Assembly: GCA_964626905.1 (NCBI GenBank)
Contig: CAZVHA010000001.1
Location: 521,856-585,855 of the forward strand
Length of the DNA stretch: 64,000 nt
Source: REEB52 sp964626905
GTDB lineage: Bacteria; Chlamydiota; Chlamydiia; Chlamydiales; SM23-39
Direction: 5' to 3'
Shown here one piece after another: positions 25,909 to 37,893 of this stretch; the stretch's first letter is position 1; every line of letters starts with the position of its first letter. The notes below the pieces were generated by a model. The model saw only the letters and a program-made list of their open reading frames with translations. It ran no database searches and was not told where the DNA came from. Made by a program: the position numbers and the translations under genes.

Positions 25909-26016
25909 CTATACTCCTTAAGTTTCATAAAAAAGAGTTAACACCATATGTAAGTATGATTTTTTTGACAACTATTTCTTTTTATGGGAAGAGGAAAAGA
26001 AACGGAGGAAGTCTAT

Positions 26017-26346
26017 ATGAAAAAGAAAAAACCGATCGGGATCGCCCTCATTGTGATTGGTGCCCTGATGCTCATCTTTTCCCACTACATTGCAGAGCAA
26101 GTAATGGCGGGACAAATGCAAATCCGAGAGGGCCAGTCCCAAGTGGATAGGGCCAACTCTCTTTTTGGTGCCTCTAAGTACACAAAACCACTTGGCAAGA
26201 CGTTTACAGGCGGCGCACAGAAAAAGATTGATGCGGGCCAAAGAGAGGTCGATCACTACGAGGCGATGTCAAACAACTTGAAGATCGCAGGTATTATTTT
26301 GATTGTGATTGGAGCGGGCGTCCTCTTCATCCCAACAAAAAGATAA
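26017..26346 (+). CDS. small membrane protein with two transmembrane helices
   Basis: 109 residues from an ATG at 26017 preceded by GGAGGAA; upstream in-frame ATG at 25984 lacks it. Helices IGIALIVIGALMLIFSHYIA (about 6-26) and IAGIILIVIGAGVLFI (about 88-104) flank a Gln/Arg-rich loop of about 60 residues. DUF-type prokaryotic small membrane protein; role unknown. Confidence 0.6.
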   Translation: MKKKKPIGIALIVIGALMLIFSHYIAEQVMAGQMQIREGQSQVDRANSLFGASKYTKPLGKTFTGGAQKKIDAGQREVDHYEAMSNNLKIAGIILIVIGAGVLFIPTKR

Positions 26347-26351
26347 CCTTA

Positions 26352-26517
26352 AGGGCTCGTAAAGGAACAAGTTCCCAATCTTAAACTGCGCGAAAGCTCT
26401 CAATAAATCGACGATCGCACCTCATCCCATATGCATCCAATATGGGGTGAGGTGCGATCGTCGATTTTTGAGGCTTTGGCCGCAGTTTAAGATTGGGAAC
26501 TTGTTCCTTTACGAGCC

Positions 26518-26519
<2 letters not shown>
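26352..26519. repeat. 168-bp near-perfect palindromic element downstream of ftsH
   Basis: The outer arms 26352-26390 and 26481-26519 are perfect 39-bp reverse complements; the inner arms 26405-26432 and 26440-26467 match in 27 of 28 bases around a 7-base loop. Unpaired segments join them. The ftsH stop codon overlaps the outer end. It contains no gene and looks like a MITE-like or repeat-derived terminator between two convergent genes. Confidence 0.85.
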
Positions 26520-29259
<2,740 letters not shown>

Positions 29260-29444
29260 AAACGACTTGCTCTCTTTAATTTATAAATTCATCCAAACGG
29301 GTCAATTAAACCACTTTTTCCCGTTTTAGTAAAGGGCTAGCGCAAGGCTAGGTTGGAAATGCCCTGGAATTGTCCTCATAGCAAAATGGGAATAAAAAGT
29401 CTTTGACATATCTCTATTTTACTGATGTTGAATCGATTGGGTTT

Positions 29445-30371
29445 TTAAAAATCGATCCAGACCGTGCCGTTATCCACCCAAATTTTTTTTGATGAGGTAT
29501 TCAAAGTTTTAGATTTCCCCCCATTGTTGATCCATTTTAGGAGGGTTTCGAGCTGATCGCGGTTGAGGGTGGGGATGAGGTGCAAGAGGAGGTGTCTCTG
29601 TTCGATTGGATCATATCCGTTAAGGTTCACGAGGGTTCCCCAGGGGCCTGTTTGAATGGGGATTTTTTCGATCTGTCTGTCAAGGAATTTTTTGAGTTCA
29701 AAAGCCCTCTCAGAGAGGAGGGCGAGATTGTCCTGTACCTGTTTGCCAAATGTTTCATTTAAATAGGGGAAGAGTTGCAATCGCATTCGGGCGCGCAAAT
29801 AACGGGGATCCTCATTGGAGGGGTCGATGAAAAAAGGGAGCCCCCTCTCCTCTAAGAAGGAGAGGATTTCGCTCTTTTTCACTTTTAGAAGGGGGCGCCA
29901 AAGGGGCATTCCGAAGGCTATGGACACTTCATCCATCCCTCCTAAATGGGCGAGATGGGCCCCTTCGAAGAGGCGTTTGATGGCAGTCTCGGCCAAGTCA
30001 TTCGCCTGATGGGCCAGAAGGAGTGCTGCATGCGAGGAGAAAATGCTCGAGAAGAAGGAGAACCGTTTTTTTCTCGCTTCATCTTCCCCTTTTTTTTCAC
30101 ATTCTAGGCGGGTGCAAAAAAACGGACAGCCGAGGTTTTCAGCCTCTTTTTCGATTGATTGGGCCTCTTCTTTGCTCTCATTGCGCCAGCCGTGATCGAC
30201 GTGGGCGATGTGGGGCTTGACGCCGCATTCTAACAGAGCGTAGAGGAGCGCCTTAGAGTCGGGGCCACCGGAATAGGCGAGCAAAAGGGGCTTTTCCCGA
30301 TCCCAATGGACGCGAAGAAATGCATTTGTTACACTCGTCACATGTCGGTTTTGTGGCGCTACACTTTGCAC
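29445..30371 (-). CDS. tilS: tRNA(Ile)-lysidine synthase
   Basis: 308 residues. PP-loop ATPase reading LAYSGGPDSKALLYAL near residue 32; HVDHGWR and LLAHQANDLAET are typical TilS blocks, followed by the RARMRLQLFPYL segment. Start is a GTG at 30371 (GGGA about 7 bases upstream) or an internal GTG at 30341. The 5' end overlaps the divergent lptF start. It modifies C34 of tRNA-Ile(CAT), an essential step. Confidence 0.93.
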   Translation of the reverse strand: MQSVAPQNRHVTSVTNAFLRVHWDREKPLLLAYSGGPDSKALLYALLECGVKPHIAHVDHGWRNESKEEAQSIEKEAENLGCPFFCTRLECEKKGEDEARKKRFSFFSSIFSSHAALLLAHQANDLAETAIKRLFEGAHLAHLGGMDEVSIAFGMPLWRPLLKVKKSEILSFLEERGLPFFIDPSNEDPRYLRARMRLQLFPYLNETFGKQVQDNLALLSERAFELKKFLDRQIEKIPIQTGPWGTLVNLNGYDPIEQRHLLLHLIPTLNRDQLETLLKWINNGGKSKTLNTSSKKIWVDNGTVWIDF

Positions 30372-31403
30372 AGTTATTCCCGCGTTTTTTTGCTCTCAAC
30401 TCTGACGTTTATTGCCGTCTTGATCATTGCCCGTTTCAAGGAGATTGCCCGTTTCACGGCTCTCACGGGGGATTTTGCCACGACGGGACTGTTCATACTC
30501 TACCATATTCCTGCGATTTTGCCGATTGCAATTCCCATTTCGGCCCTCATCGCCTCATTTTTGCTCTTTCAAAAAATGAGTAGGTCTTCAGAGCTCACCG
30601 CTCTTCGGGCATCGGGACTCAGCTTAAGGAGGATCCTCCTCCCCCTCCTTTCTCTATCGCTCCTTCTTTCGGCCGTCCATTTTTCTCTTTGTGCTGAGAT
30701 TGCTCCCTACTGCCGAAGGGAGGGAAAGACGATGATCTACCATGCGACCTCCTCCAATCCGTTGCTACTGCTTCAAAGGCAAAAGCTGGTCAAACTGAAA
30801 GATGCTTTTTTGCAGATGGAAGCTAAAGGCGATGAGGCGATTCAGGATCTTACACTCATTGTCCCGAATGAAAGTTCAGAGCGGTTGAGTCTTTTATCGG
30901 CTAAAAGACTCTGGATCGAAAAGGGGGAGCTCGTGGGCAAGGATTTGGCGATCATCTCCTATTTTCCTCAAGAGGAGGGCTTTGACACTTTGATGATTGA
31001 AAATCAAAAGCTCATGAGGACATCGGCCCCCCTACTTTCGACTGCGCTTAAGAAAAACCGGCCCCGTCTCGACATCAATGCGCTCAGTTTAAAAATGCTC
31101 CGCCTCCACGCCAAGCCAAAACAGGCCCACATTGAGATTTTAAGGCGCCTCTCTTTATCTCTTGCGGTCTTTAGTTTTACTCTTCTCGGGTGCACTTTTG
31201 GAATTGAGCAAGGGAGAACTCCAACGAAGAAAAATGGAATTTTCGCCCTCCTTCTAACCCTCACTGTCCTTATGAGCTATCTTCTTGGCAAAGAGCTGAA
31301 GGAGACTCCCCTTCTTGCGGAGCTCGCTTTTCTTTTGCCCCACCCTTTTATTTGGCTCTCCTCGTCCATCCACTTATTCCGCATCGCGAAAGGAACAGCG
31401 TAG
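30342..31403 (+). CDS. lptF: LPS export permease LptF (YjgP/YjgQ family)
   Basis: 353 residues from the ATG at 30342; MSVLWRYTLHSYSRVFLLSTLTF is the usual family opening. Two N-terminal helices, a soluble periplasmic middle (about 140-260), and helices at the C-terminus (SLAVFSFTLLGCTFGIEQGR). LptF and LptG are the two permeases that pass LPS to the LptB ATPase. The gene is followed by lptG; lptF or lptG assignment between the two is by order. Confidence 0.85.
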   Translation: MSVLWRYTLHSYSRVFLLSTLTFIAVLIIARFKEIARFTALTGDFATTGLFILYHIPAILPIAIPISALIASFLLFQKMSRSSELTALRASGLSLRRILLPLLSLSLLLSAVHFSLCAEIAPYCRREGKTMIYHATSSNPLLLLQRQKLVKLKDAFLQMEAKGDEAIQDLTLIVPNESSERLSLLSAKRLWIEKGELVGKDLAIISYFPQEEGFDTLMIENQKLMRTSAPLLSTALKKNRPRLDINALSLKMLRLHAKPKQAHIEILRRLSLSLAVFSFTLLGCTFGIEQGRTPTKKNGIFALLLTLTVLMSYLLGKELKETPLLAELAFLLPHPFIWLSSSIHLFRIAKGTA

Positions 31404-31433
31404 AAAGCGGAAGCCTGCTATCCTTGCTGATGC

Positions 31434-32477
31434 ATGCAACTTTGGCAAAAGCACTTCATCCTAAAACTGCTGAGAACCTTTCTCTTATTTTTCAGCTTTC
31501 TTTTTGCTATTTACGTGATTGTCGATCTTTCTGCCCATGGGATCCGGTTTTTCTCGAAGGCAACGCTCTTGGAAATTGCCCTGTTTTATCTCCATTCGCT
31601 CTCCTCTCTTTTGGATCTATTTCTCACACTCACCTTTCTTTTGGCCGTTTTGAGGGTATTGATTGATCTGAATTCGCATGGGGAGCTCGTAGCACTGCAA
31701 ATGGCGGGGATTTCGAAAAAAAGACTTCTGTTTCCCTTTTTTGGCTTTGCTTTTTTTCTTGCGAGTATCAGTTACGCCAACGGCGAGTGGATAGCCCCTC
31801 GTGCAGGGCAATTTTCGAGCGGTTTTAAAACGGCGTACAAGGCAAAAAAGAGGGCAAAATTGGCCAAGCTCCATACGATTTCTCTCGAAGACAAAACAGA
31901 ACTCATCGCCCGCGAGATCGATCTCAATGAGAGAGCGCTCTTCGATGTCTATTGGATCCGATCTCAAGATGACATCTGGCATATGAAGTCGCTGAATCTC
32001 GATACGCTTGAGGGCAAATTTGTGAACCATTTGGTGAGGACGAAGGTGAACCTGTTTGGCAAATCGGAGAGTTTTGAGGCGCTTCGGTTTACAGACCTTC
32101 CTTGGAAAGAAGAATCATTATTTGATCGATTTATCCCCTATGAGAATCGGCCGATTTCCACTTTGATTAAACAAGCTTTAAGTCGGAGGGGCGATGCGAG
32201 AATTGTATTTTCGCATCTTTATCACAAGCTCCTTTCCCCCCTCATTCCTTTTCTCGTTCTCATTGCGCTTGCGCCGATTGCGATGCATTACAGTCGAAAT
32301 AAGCCCATTTTTCTCATCACAGCGCTATCGATTTTTGCCCTCATTGCCTTTAAAACAATCATCGACGGGATGCTTATTCTGGGAGAGAACCTGGTGCTCC
32401 CCTCCTACATCGCTCTATTTGCGCCGATGATCGCCGTTTTGAGTGTGACAGCGCCCTCCTTTGTGAGGATGCGATGA
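31434..32477 (+). CDS. lptG: LPS export permease LptG (YjgP/YjgQ family)
   Basis: 347 residues. Same fold as the upstream gene: N-terminal helices with FFSFLFAIYVIVDLSAHGIRFF and LLDLFLTLTFLLAVLRVLIDLNSHGELVAL, a periplasmic domain with WHMKSLNLDTLEGKF, and C-terminal helices PIFLITALSIFALIAFKTI. 30 bases after lptF. Overlaps the next gene by 4 bases. Confidence 0.85.
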   Translation: MQLWQKHFILKLLRTFLLFFSFLFAIYVIVDLSAHGIRFFSKATLLEIALFYLHSLSSLLDLFLTLTFLLAVLRVLIDLNSHGELVALQMAGISKKRLLFPFFGFAFFLASISYANGEWIAPRAGQFSSGFKTAYKAKKRAKLAKLHTISLEDKTELIAREIDLNERALFDVYWIRSQDDIWHMKSLNLDTLEGKFVNHLVRTKVNLFGKSESFEALRFTDLPWKEESLFDRFIPYENRPISTLIKQALSRRGDARIVFSHLYHKLLSPLIPFLVLIALAPIAMHYSRNKPIFLITALSIFALIAFKTIIDGMLILGENLVLPSYIALFAPMIAVLSVTAPSFVRMR

Positions 32478-33319
32478 TTGTTTTGCGCCTTTTTCTTTTT
32501 TTGGCTCTTGTTTTGCCTCTCCCCCTCTTTTTTAAAAGGGATTTTAGATTGCCGCCGATCCACGCATGGCTCCCGAAAAATCCCAAGTGGGAAATGCCGC
32601 TGCCGAACGAAGAGATTTTGAAAATTTTAACGGCTCCATTTACCTACTATACAAAAGGCAATCAAACTCTTGTCTTTGAGAGCGCAGATAAGAATTACGT
32701 GCTCAAGCTCTTTCGATATAAACGATCGATTTTTCCCCTGATGCATGTGCTGAAAAATTTCTACAAAAGAAGCCCGAGAATCGATTTTGAGGCGAAGGTG
32801 AAAAAGACCTTTAACGCCGCCCATATTGCCTGCAATGAGGGGGCTGCATTTACGGGCGTTCTCTATTGCCATCTCAACATGAGCAAAGATGTTTTGCCCA
32901 TAGCACACCTTCAAGTGGATGGGAAAAACTATGATCTGCCCCTCGACATGCACCGGTTTGTGCTGCAAAAAAAGGGGGTGACGCTCAAAGAGGCCTTTTT
33001 CTCTGCGAGAAATAACCCGGAAAAGATGCATGAATTGATTGAATCCTTCCTCGATCTCCTGATCCAGCGCACTTCTCAAAATATCCAAAATTCAGATCCG
33101 AATTTGGGACTCAATTTTGGATTTTTAGGGACGCGGGCGATGGAAATTGATTTTGGCAATTATCAAAAGGTAAACGCTGATCCTCAAAGACAAAAAGAGG
33201 AGATTTTTCTTTTCTTGTCGAGTTTAGAGCGCTGGATTGCAAAGCGGATGCCAGAATATACAAATTTCATAACAGAATTGCGAAGAAACAGAGAAATCCA
33301 CTACAATCCGGCAGAATGA
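32474..33319 (+). CDS. hypothetical protein with weak kinase-fold signature
   Basis: 281 residues. An N-terminal hydrophobic stretch (MIVLRLFLFLALVLPLPLFF) may anchor it. YVLKLFRYKR resembles the strand carrying the ATP-binding Lys, and AMEIDFGNY has a DFG-like triplet near residue 225; HRD is not seen. Coupled by 4-base overlaps to lptG upstream and the M32 carboxypeptidase downstream. A divergent or inactive kinase-like protein is possible; LPS-core kinases are one precedent for a link to LPS genes (inference). Confidence 0.45.
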   Translation: MIVLRLFLFLALVLPLPLFFKRDFRLPPIHAWLPKNPKWEMPLPNEEILKILTAPFTYYTKGNQTLVFESADKNYVLKLFRYKRSIFPLMHVLKNFYKRSPRIDFEAKVKKTFNAAHIACNEGAAFTGVLYCHLNMSKDVLPIAHLQVDGKNYDLPLDMHRFVLQKKGVTLKEAFFSARNNPEKMHELIESFLDLLIQRTSQNIQNSDPNLGLNFGFLGTRAMEIDFGNYQKVNADPQRQKEEIFLFLSSLERWIAKRMPEYTNFITELRRNREIHYNPAE

Positions 33320-34836
33320 AGCCGCCGAAACACTTCACAGCTCTGCGCGAACTTTCTACCGAGATTCAACAACTGCAATCCATTTTAACCCTTTTGTATT
33401 GGGATCAAGAGACCCACATGCCTCCGGGTGGCAATGTCCCGAGAGCAGAGCAAGTGGGGCTTCTCCATTCTATTATCCACGAGAAGAAGACGGGCCAAAA
33501 ATTTAAGCTCCATTTAGAAAAACTGGTCAGCCTTTCGAGCAGCAAGGTGAAGGTGAAGAACCTTTCGATGCAGCAAAAAGTGATGGTGCGCGAGTGGGAA
33601 AAAGATTTTCGGCGCCACACGAAACTCCCAACCGATTTTGTGAAAGAATTTTCCCAAGTGAGTGCGGAAGCAGTTCCGATCTGGGCAAATGCGAAAAAGG
33701 GGGACGATTTTAAGATGTTCGCCCCATTTTTGAGCAAAATCGTCTCGCTCGTGAGACAAAAAGCAGAGTTTTTTGGGTTCGAAGAGCACCCCTACGACGC
33801 CCTTTTGCAAACCTATGAACCTTGCATGAGCGCAAAAAAAGTGGGAGTGATTTTTGAGGGGCTCCAAAAAGAGCTCGTCTCCCTTTTAAACAAAATCAAA
33901 GGGGCAAAAGCGGTGGATAACCGCTTTCTTCACCACAAAGTGGGCGAGGCAAAACAAAAAGAGATCGGCGATTTGACCCTTTCGATATTGCCCATCGAGC
34001 CCACCTACACCCGGCTCGATCTTTCAAATCACCCTTTTTCGCTGGCCCTTCACCCACACGATAGCCGGATTACGACCCGGATTTTGCCGAATCATTTCCT
34101 CAGCAACATTTTTTCCATTCTGCACGAATCGGGCCATTCTCTTTACGAGATGGGACTTTCGCTAGAGACTTGGGGCACTCCCCTCTCTGAGCCAGTCTCC
34201 CTCAGCGTTCATGAGAGCCAGTCGCGGTGGTGGGAATGTTTTATCGGCAGAAGTTTTCCCTTTTGGAAATTTTTCTACCCTAAACTGCAAAAAAAGCTCC
34301 CCTCTCTTCTGAAGGGTGTCCCCCTCGAGCGCTTCTATAGGTCCGCCAATAGAGTTACCCCCACACTCATTCGCGTTGAGGCGGACGAGGTGACCTACTG
34401 TCTCCATGTCATTTTGCGCTTTGAACTTGAAAAAGAGCTAATTACCGGAAAACTCAACGTGCACGATCTGCCAGATGCCTGGAGAGCCAAGATGAAAGAG
34501 CTTTTAGGCGTTGAGCCTAAGAGTGATCGAGAAGGATGTTTACAAGACATCCATTGGGCTCTTGGAGATTTTGGCTATTTTCCGACCTATGCTCTCGGCA
34601 ATCTTCTCGCCGCTAACCTCTTTGCCGCATTTGCCAAGCAGCACGCCGATTGGGAAAAGAGAGTAGAGGAGGGAGATTTTGTTTTCATCAAAGAGTGGCT
34701 GAAGGAAAACGTCCACCAGTGGGGCCGCACTTATAACCTCGAAGAGCTGGCGAAAAAAGTGGGGAAAAAGCCCTTTAGCGAGACACCCTTTTGCTCCCAC
34801 CTCAAGAAAAAATACGAGGGGCTCTACTTGCGGTGA
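33316..34836 (+). CDS. M32 family metallocarboxypeptidase (carboxypeptidase Taq)
   Basis: 506 residues, normal length. HESGH zinc motif at about residue 274 (ILHESGHSLYEMG); LYWDQETHMPPGG near the start and IRVEADEVTYCLHVILRFELEKELI in the second half are family hallmarks. Cytoplasmic, Zn/Co-dependent, removes C-terminal residues from peptides. Overlaps the convergent thioesterase by 13 bases. Confidence 0.93.
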   Translation: MKPPKHFTALRELSTEIQQLQSILTLLYWDQETHMPPGGNVPRAEQVGLLHSIIHEKKTGQKFKLHLEKLVSLSSSKVKVKNLSMQQKVMVREWEKDFRRHTKLPTDFVKEFSQVSAEAVPIWANAKKGDDFKMFAPFLSKIVSLVRQKAEFFGFEEHPYDALLQTYEPCMSAKKVGVIFEGLQKELVSLLNKIKGAKAVDNRFLHHKVGEAKQKEIGDLTLSILPIEPTYTRLDLSNHPFSLALHPHDSRITTRILPNHFLSNIFSILHESGHSLYEMGLSLETWGTPLSEPVSLSVHESQSRWWECFIGRSFPFWKFFYPKLQKKLPSLLKGVPLERFYRSANRVTPTLIRVEADEVTYCLHVILRFELEKELITGKLNVHDLPDAWRAKMKELLGVEPKSDREGCLQDIHWALGDFGYFPTYALGNLLAANLFAAFAKQHADWEKRVEEGDFVFIKEWLKENVHQWGRTYNLEELAKKVGKKPFSETPFCSHLKKKYEGLYLR

Positions 34837-35291
34837 GCAAGGCGAAAGGCGCGCCTTTTTTCCGCTGCGTGAAAGCGGGTGATCTGCTCTTCTGTTTCGG
34901 GGATGACCGGTAAGATTTCGACCGGTTTCAATTCATCATCCATTGCGACAAAGGTGAAATAGGCAGATAAGATGTCCTTATGTTCAAGCGTCCGAAAATC
35001 TTCGGCAATGACTTTGACCCCAACTTCCAAGGAGGTGCGCCAGGCTCGGTTGACAGATGCCTTGCAGACGAGGATGTCGCCGTGATGGGCTGGGTTGAGA
35101 AACCGGACCGAATCGATCCCCAAAGTGACGCAGACGCGCCCGCTATGTCTTTTCGCGACAATCGCTGCCAAATTGTCGACCACCTGCATCAGCTTCCCCC
35201 CAAAAAGGGTGCCATGCGGGTTTAGATCGTTCGGAAAGACTTCGACCACTTGGTCGACAATCGCAGAAGCTGATACGGTTTTCCCTTCCAT
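34824..35291 (-). CDS. acyl-CoA thioesterase, hotdog fold (YciA-like)
   Basis: 155 residues. NPHGTLFGGKLMQVVDNLAAIVAKRHSG is the hotdog signature with the catalytic-region Asn/Asp; SVRFLNPAHHGDILVCKASV follows. Hydrolyses acyl-CoA of undefined chain length. No signal peptide. I remember a yciA-like thioesterase in Chlamydia (CT535). Confidence 0.9.
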   Translation of the reverse strand: MEGKTVSASAIVDQVVEVFPNDLNPHGTLFGGKLMQVVDNLAAIVAKRHSGRVCVTLGIDSVRFLNPAHHGDILVCKASVNRAWRTSLEVGVKVIAEDFRTLEHKDILSAYFTFVAMDDELKPVEILPVIPETEEQITRFHAAEKRRAFRLAHRK

Positions 35292-35336
35292 CGTAGTTTC
35301 CCCATAACAGAAAAACCTAATAAAAGGGAATAAAGA

Positions 35337-35732
35337 TTAACGTTTAGAGAATTGGAAGCGCTTACGGGCCCCTTTGCGGCCATACTTTTTGCGCTCTTTT
35401 TTGCGTGGATCTCGGGTCAAGTAGCCCAAGTCTTTGAGGCTACTTCGAATCGCATCATCTTCTTGGACAAGGGCTCTGCTAATGCCGAGACGGGTCGCCA
35501 TCGCTTGTGCTTCAAGGCCCCCTCCCTTCACGCGGATGATCAGGTCCACTTTTTCTGGATTCGAGAACTTTTGGAGCGGAGCCATGACCATCTCTCTTTG
35601 GAGTGGCAAAGGAAAATGCTGCTCAAATTTGCGTCCATTGACATCGATTTTGCCAGATCCTTTCCTGAGCCTCACTGCCGATACGGCGGTCTTTCTGCGG
35701 CCAATTCCAATTGTCTCTTCTTGTTTTGCCAT
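35337..35732 (-). CDS. rpsI: 30S ribosomal protein S9
   Basis: 131 residues. GIGRRKTAVSAVRLRKGSGKIDVNGR opens the protein, and GLEAQAMATRLGISRALV...GYLTRDPRKKERKKYGRKGARKRFQFSKR closes it with the canonical KR-rich C-terminus. Follows rplM by 13 bases. Confidence 0.97.
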   Translation of the reverse strand: MAKQEETIGIGRRKTAVSAVRLRKGSGKIDVNGRKFEQHFPLPLQREMVMAPLQKFSNPEKVDLIIRVKGGGLEAQAMATRLGISRALVQEDDAIRSSLKDLGYLTRDPRKKERKKYGRKGARKRFQFSKR

Positions 35733-35745
35733 GATCCGTCTTCCT

Positions 35746-36192
35746 TTAAATGTTCACTGGGATGGGTTGTTGGGCAGGCAAATCGTGATTTGCCCCTTTG
35801 AAAATGCGCAGTTTTTTCACCTGCTGACCTCCGAGGCGAGTCTTCGGCATCATCCCCTTGATTGCCCTTTCCAGGACATACTCGGGGTTTCTCGCAATCA
35901 TCGTCGAATAGGGGGTCTCTCTCATCCCTCCAATAAATCCGGTGTACTTGCGGTAGATTTTTCGGGCCCGCTTCATCCCGGTGACGCGCACTTTTTCGGC
36001 GTTGATGATCACGACGCCATCGCCGCAATCGACGTGGGGGGTGTAGTCGGGGCGGTGCTTGCCGCGGAGGATTTTAGCCACTTCAGCGGCAAATCGACCC
36101 AGGGTTTTCCCTGAGGCGTCAAAGAGATACCACTTCCGGGTATCGAGGGCCTCTTTTTTCGTGAGGAGGGGGGTTTTGTGCTTCTGGTTCAT
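35746..36192 (-). CDS. rplM: 50S ribosomal protein L13
   Basis: 148 residues. KWYLFDASGKTLGRFAAEVAKILRGK, followed by HVDCGDGVVIINAEKV and IKGMMPKTRLGGQQVKKLRIFKGANHDLPAQQP, are the L13 signature. First gene of the rplM-rpsI pair as in other bacteria. Confidence 0.97.
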   Translation of the reverse strand: MNQKHKTPLLTKKEALDTRKWYLFDASGKTLGRFAAEVAKILRGKHRPDYTPHVDCGDGVVIINAEKVRVTGMKRARKIYRKYTGFIGGMRETPYSTMIARNPEYVLERAIKGMMPKTRLGGQQVKKLRIFKGANHDLPAQQPIPVNI

Positions 36193-36308
36193 GTTTACTT
36201 ATCTATCCTAAAATATTGAAAACGAGATCATACCTGGCTGTTTGATTTTTTGCAAAGGGGTTTTTTTCCTTTGGAAAAGAGGGCCATTTGAGCTAGTATG
36301 GAACGCTT

Positions 36309-37691
36309 ATGGAAGAGCCAAAGACCTATTTTATTCGCACCTATGGGTGCCAGATGAATGAGCTCGATACGGAGATCATGGCGGGGCAGCTGCAAAAAAA
36401 GGGGCTACTCCCCTCTCCCGATGAGGAGAGCGCCGACCTCCTTATTTTTAATACCTGCTCCATTCGCGATTTAGCGGAGCGCAAAGTGATGGGCAAACTG
36501 GGCCGGATGGGGAGGGGTCAAAAAAAGAATAAGATCATCGGGGTCACTGGATGTATGGCTATGGCCAAAAAGGACTCCCTTTTCCGCAAATTTCCCCATC
36601 TCGACTTTATCGTTGGGACCAATAATATCACCGACCTCGGCCCTGTTTTAGATGAGGTGCTCTACACGAAGCGGCAGATCTATAAGACGGATGAGCGATT
36701 CGAGGAAAATTTAGACTATTTGGTGGCCAAAAGGGACAATCCGATCAAGGCCTTTGTCTCGATCATTCGGGGCTGCGACAAATTTTGCACCTACTGCGTC
36801 GTCCCCTACACCCGCGGCTCTGAGGTCTCAAGGCCCCCCGAGAGTGTCGTCGAAGAGTGCAAAAAACTGGTAGATCAGGGGTATAAGGAGATCACTCTCC
36901 TCGGGCAAAATGTGAATAGCTATGGCAAAGACCGGCCCGAGTGGAACTGTCTTTTCCACGATCTTCTCTACAAACTCGATAAGATTCCGGGCATGGAGCG
37001 GATCCGCTTCATGACTTCCCACCCGATTGACATCACTCAAGAGCTGATGGAGGCCATTCGCGACCTTCCCTCGCTTTGCGAATTCGTCCATTTCCCGCTC
37101 CAAGCGGGGTCGAGTCGCATCTTGAAAAAGATGCACCGGATCTACACCAAAGAGCAATATTTTGAAAAAGTGGACCTTTTGCGAAAAATTGTCCCCGACG
37201 TCTCTTTGGGAACAGACATCATCGTCGGCTTTCCGACCGAGACCGAAAGCGAATTCCAAGAAACAGTTGACGCCCTGCGCCAAATCCGCTACTCGCTCGC
37301 CTTTATTTTCGCCTACAGCGCGCGCAAAGGGACCCCCGCCATGCGCTGGAAAGACGATGTCCCTGAAGAGGTCAAGCTCGATCGGCTCCAAAGGCTGATG
37401 GCGCTGCAAGACGAGATCGGCAATGAAGAGCGGGCCCTCATGCTCGGCAACACCTACGAGGTGCTCGTCGAAAGATTCAACAAAGATGGGAAAATGCTCA
37501 AAGGGCGCACCCGCTGCTGGAAAAAGGTGATTTTTGAAGGGGATGCCAGCCTCATCGGCACCCTCCAGCAGGTCAAAGTACACAGCTTTAGCCACGAGAC
37601 GCTCATCGGCGATCTCGAAAAAACAAAAAACACCCTAAAAGTTATACCGAGAGGGATTCAAAAATCGGAGTATGCCAAGGAGGCGCCCTGA
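36309..37691 (+). CDS. miaB: tRNA-2-methylthio-N6-dimethylallyladenosine synthase
   Basis: 460 residues. Radical SAM Fe-S motif GCDKFCTYCVVPYTRG (CxxxCxxC) with the N-terminal UPF0004 cysteines (TYGCQMNELD, NTCSIRD, VTGCMA) and a C-terminal TRAM domain. GQNVNSYG and PLQAGSSRILKKMHRIYT distinguish MiaB from MtaB. TTGGAA and TAGTAT about 17 bases apart just upstream may be a promoter, leaving almost no leader. The last about 12 residues are encoded inside a palindromic repeat. Confidence 0.96.
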   Translation: MEEPKTYFIRTYGCQMNELDTEIMAGQLQKKGLLPSPDEESADLLIFNTCSIRDLAERKVMGKLGRMGRGQKKNKIIGVTGCMAMAKKDSLFRKFPHLDFIVGTNNITDLGPVLDEVLYTKRQIYKTDERFEENLDYLVAKRDNPIKAFVSIIRGCDKFCTYCVVPYTRGSEVSRPPESVVEECKKLVDQGYKEITLLGQNVNSYGKDRPEWNCLFHDLLYKLDKIPGMERIRFMTSHPIDITQELMEAIRDLPSLCEFVHFPLQAGSSRILKKMHRIYTKEQYFEKVDLLRKIVPDVSLGTDIIVGFPTETESEFQETVDALRQIRYSLAFIFAYSARKGTPAMRWKDDVPEEVKLDRLQRLMALQDEIGNEERALMLGNTYEVLVERFNKDGKMLKGRTRCWKKVIFEGDASLIGTLQQVKVHSFSHETLIGDLEKTKNTLKVIPRGIQKSEYAKEAP

Positions 37692-37852
37692 ATTTGAATC
37701 AAGCTCTGCTGTCGCCGAAGGCCCTCCGGGGTCCCCGAAAACGCATCGTTTTTGGGGTGAGGCCGTTGCAACCCAACTTGAATAAGCTTAAGTGATGCAG
37801 GCGGATTCAAATTCAGTGGCTGTCCGACGCCGGCAGAACCGATTCTTGAATC
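37655..37852. repeat. palindromic repeat element, copy A
   Basis: Outer arms 37655-37700 and 37804-37852 are imperfect reverse complements that read GATTCAA...GAATC at both ends. It shares internal words (AGGAGGCGCCC; GTGGCTG-CCGACG-CGGCA) with copy B at 39885-40058. It overlaps the miaB 3' end and fills the gene-free stretch to the F-box gene. Confidence 0.7.
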
Positions 37853-37893
37853 ACGAGCGGTATATATAAGCTGCTCGTTTTTCAATATTTTAT

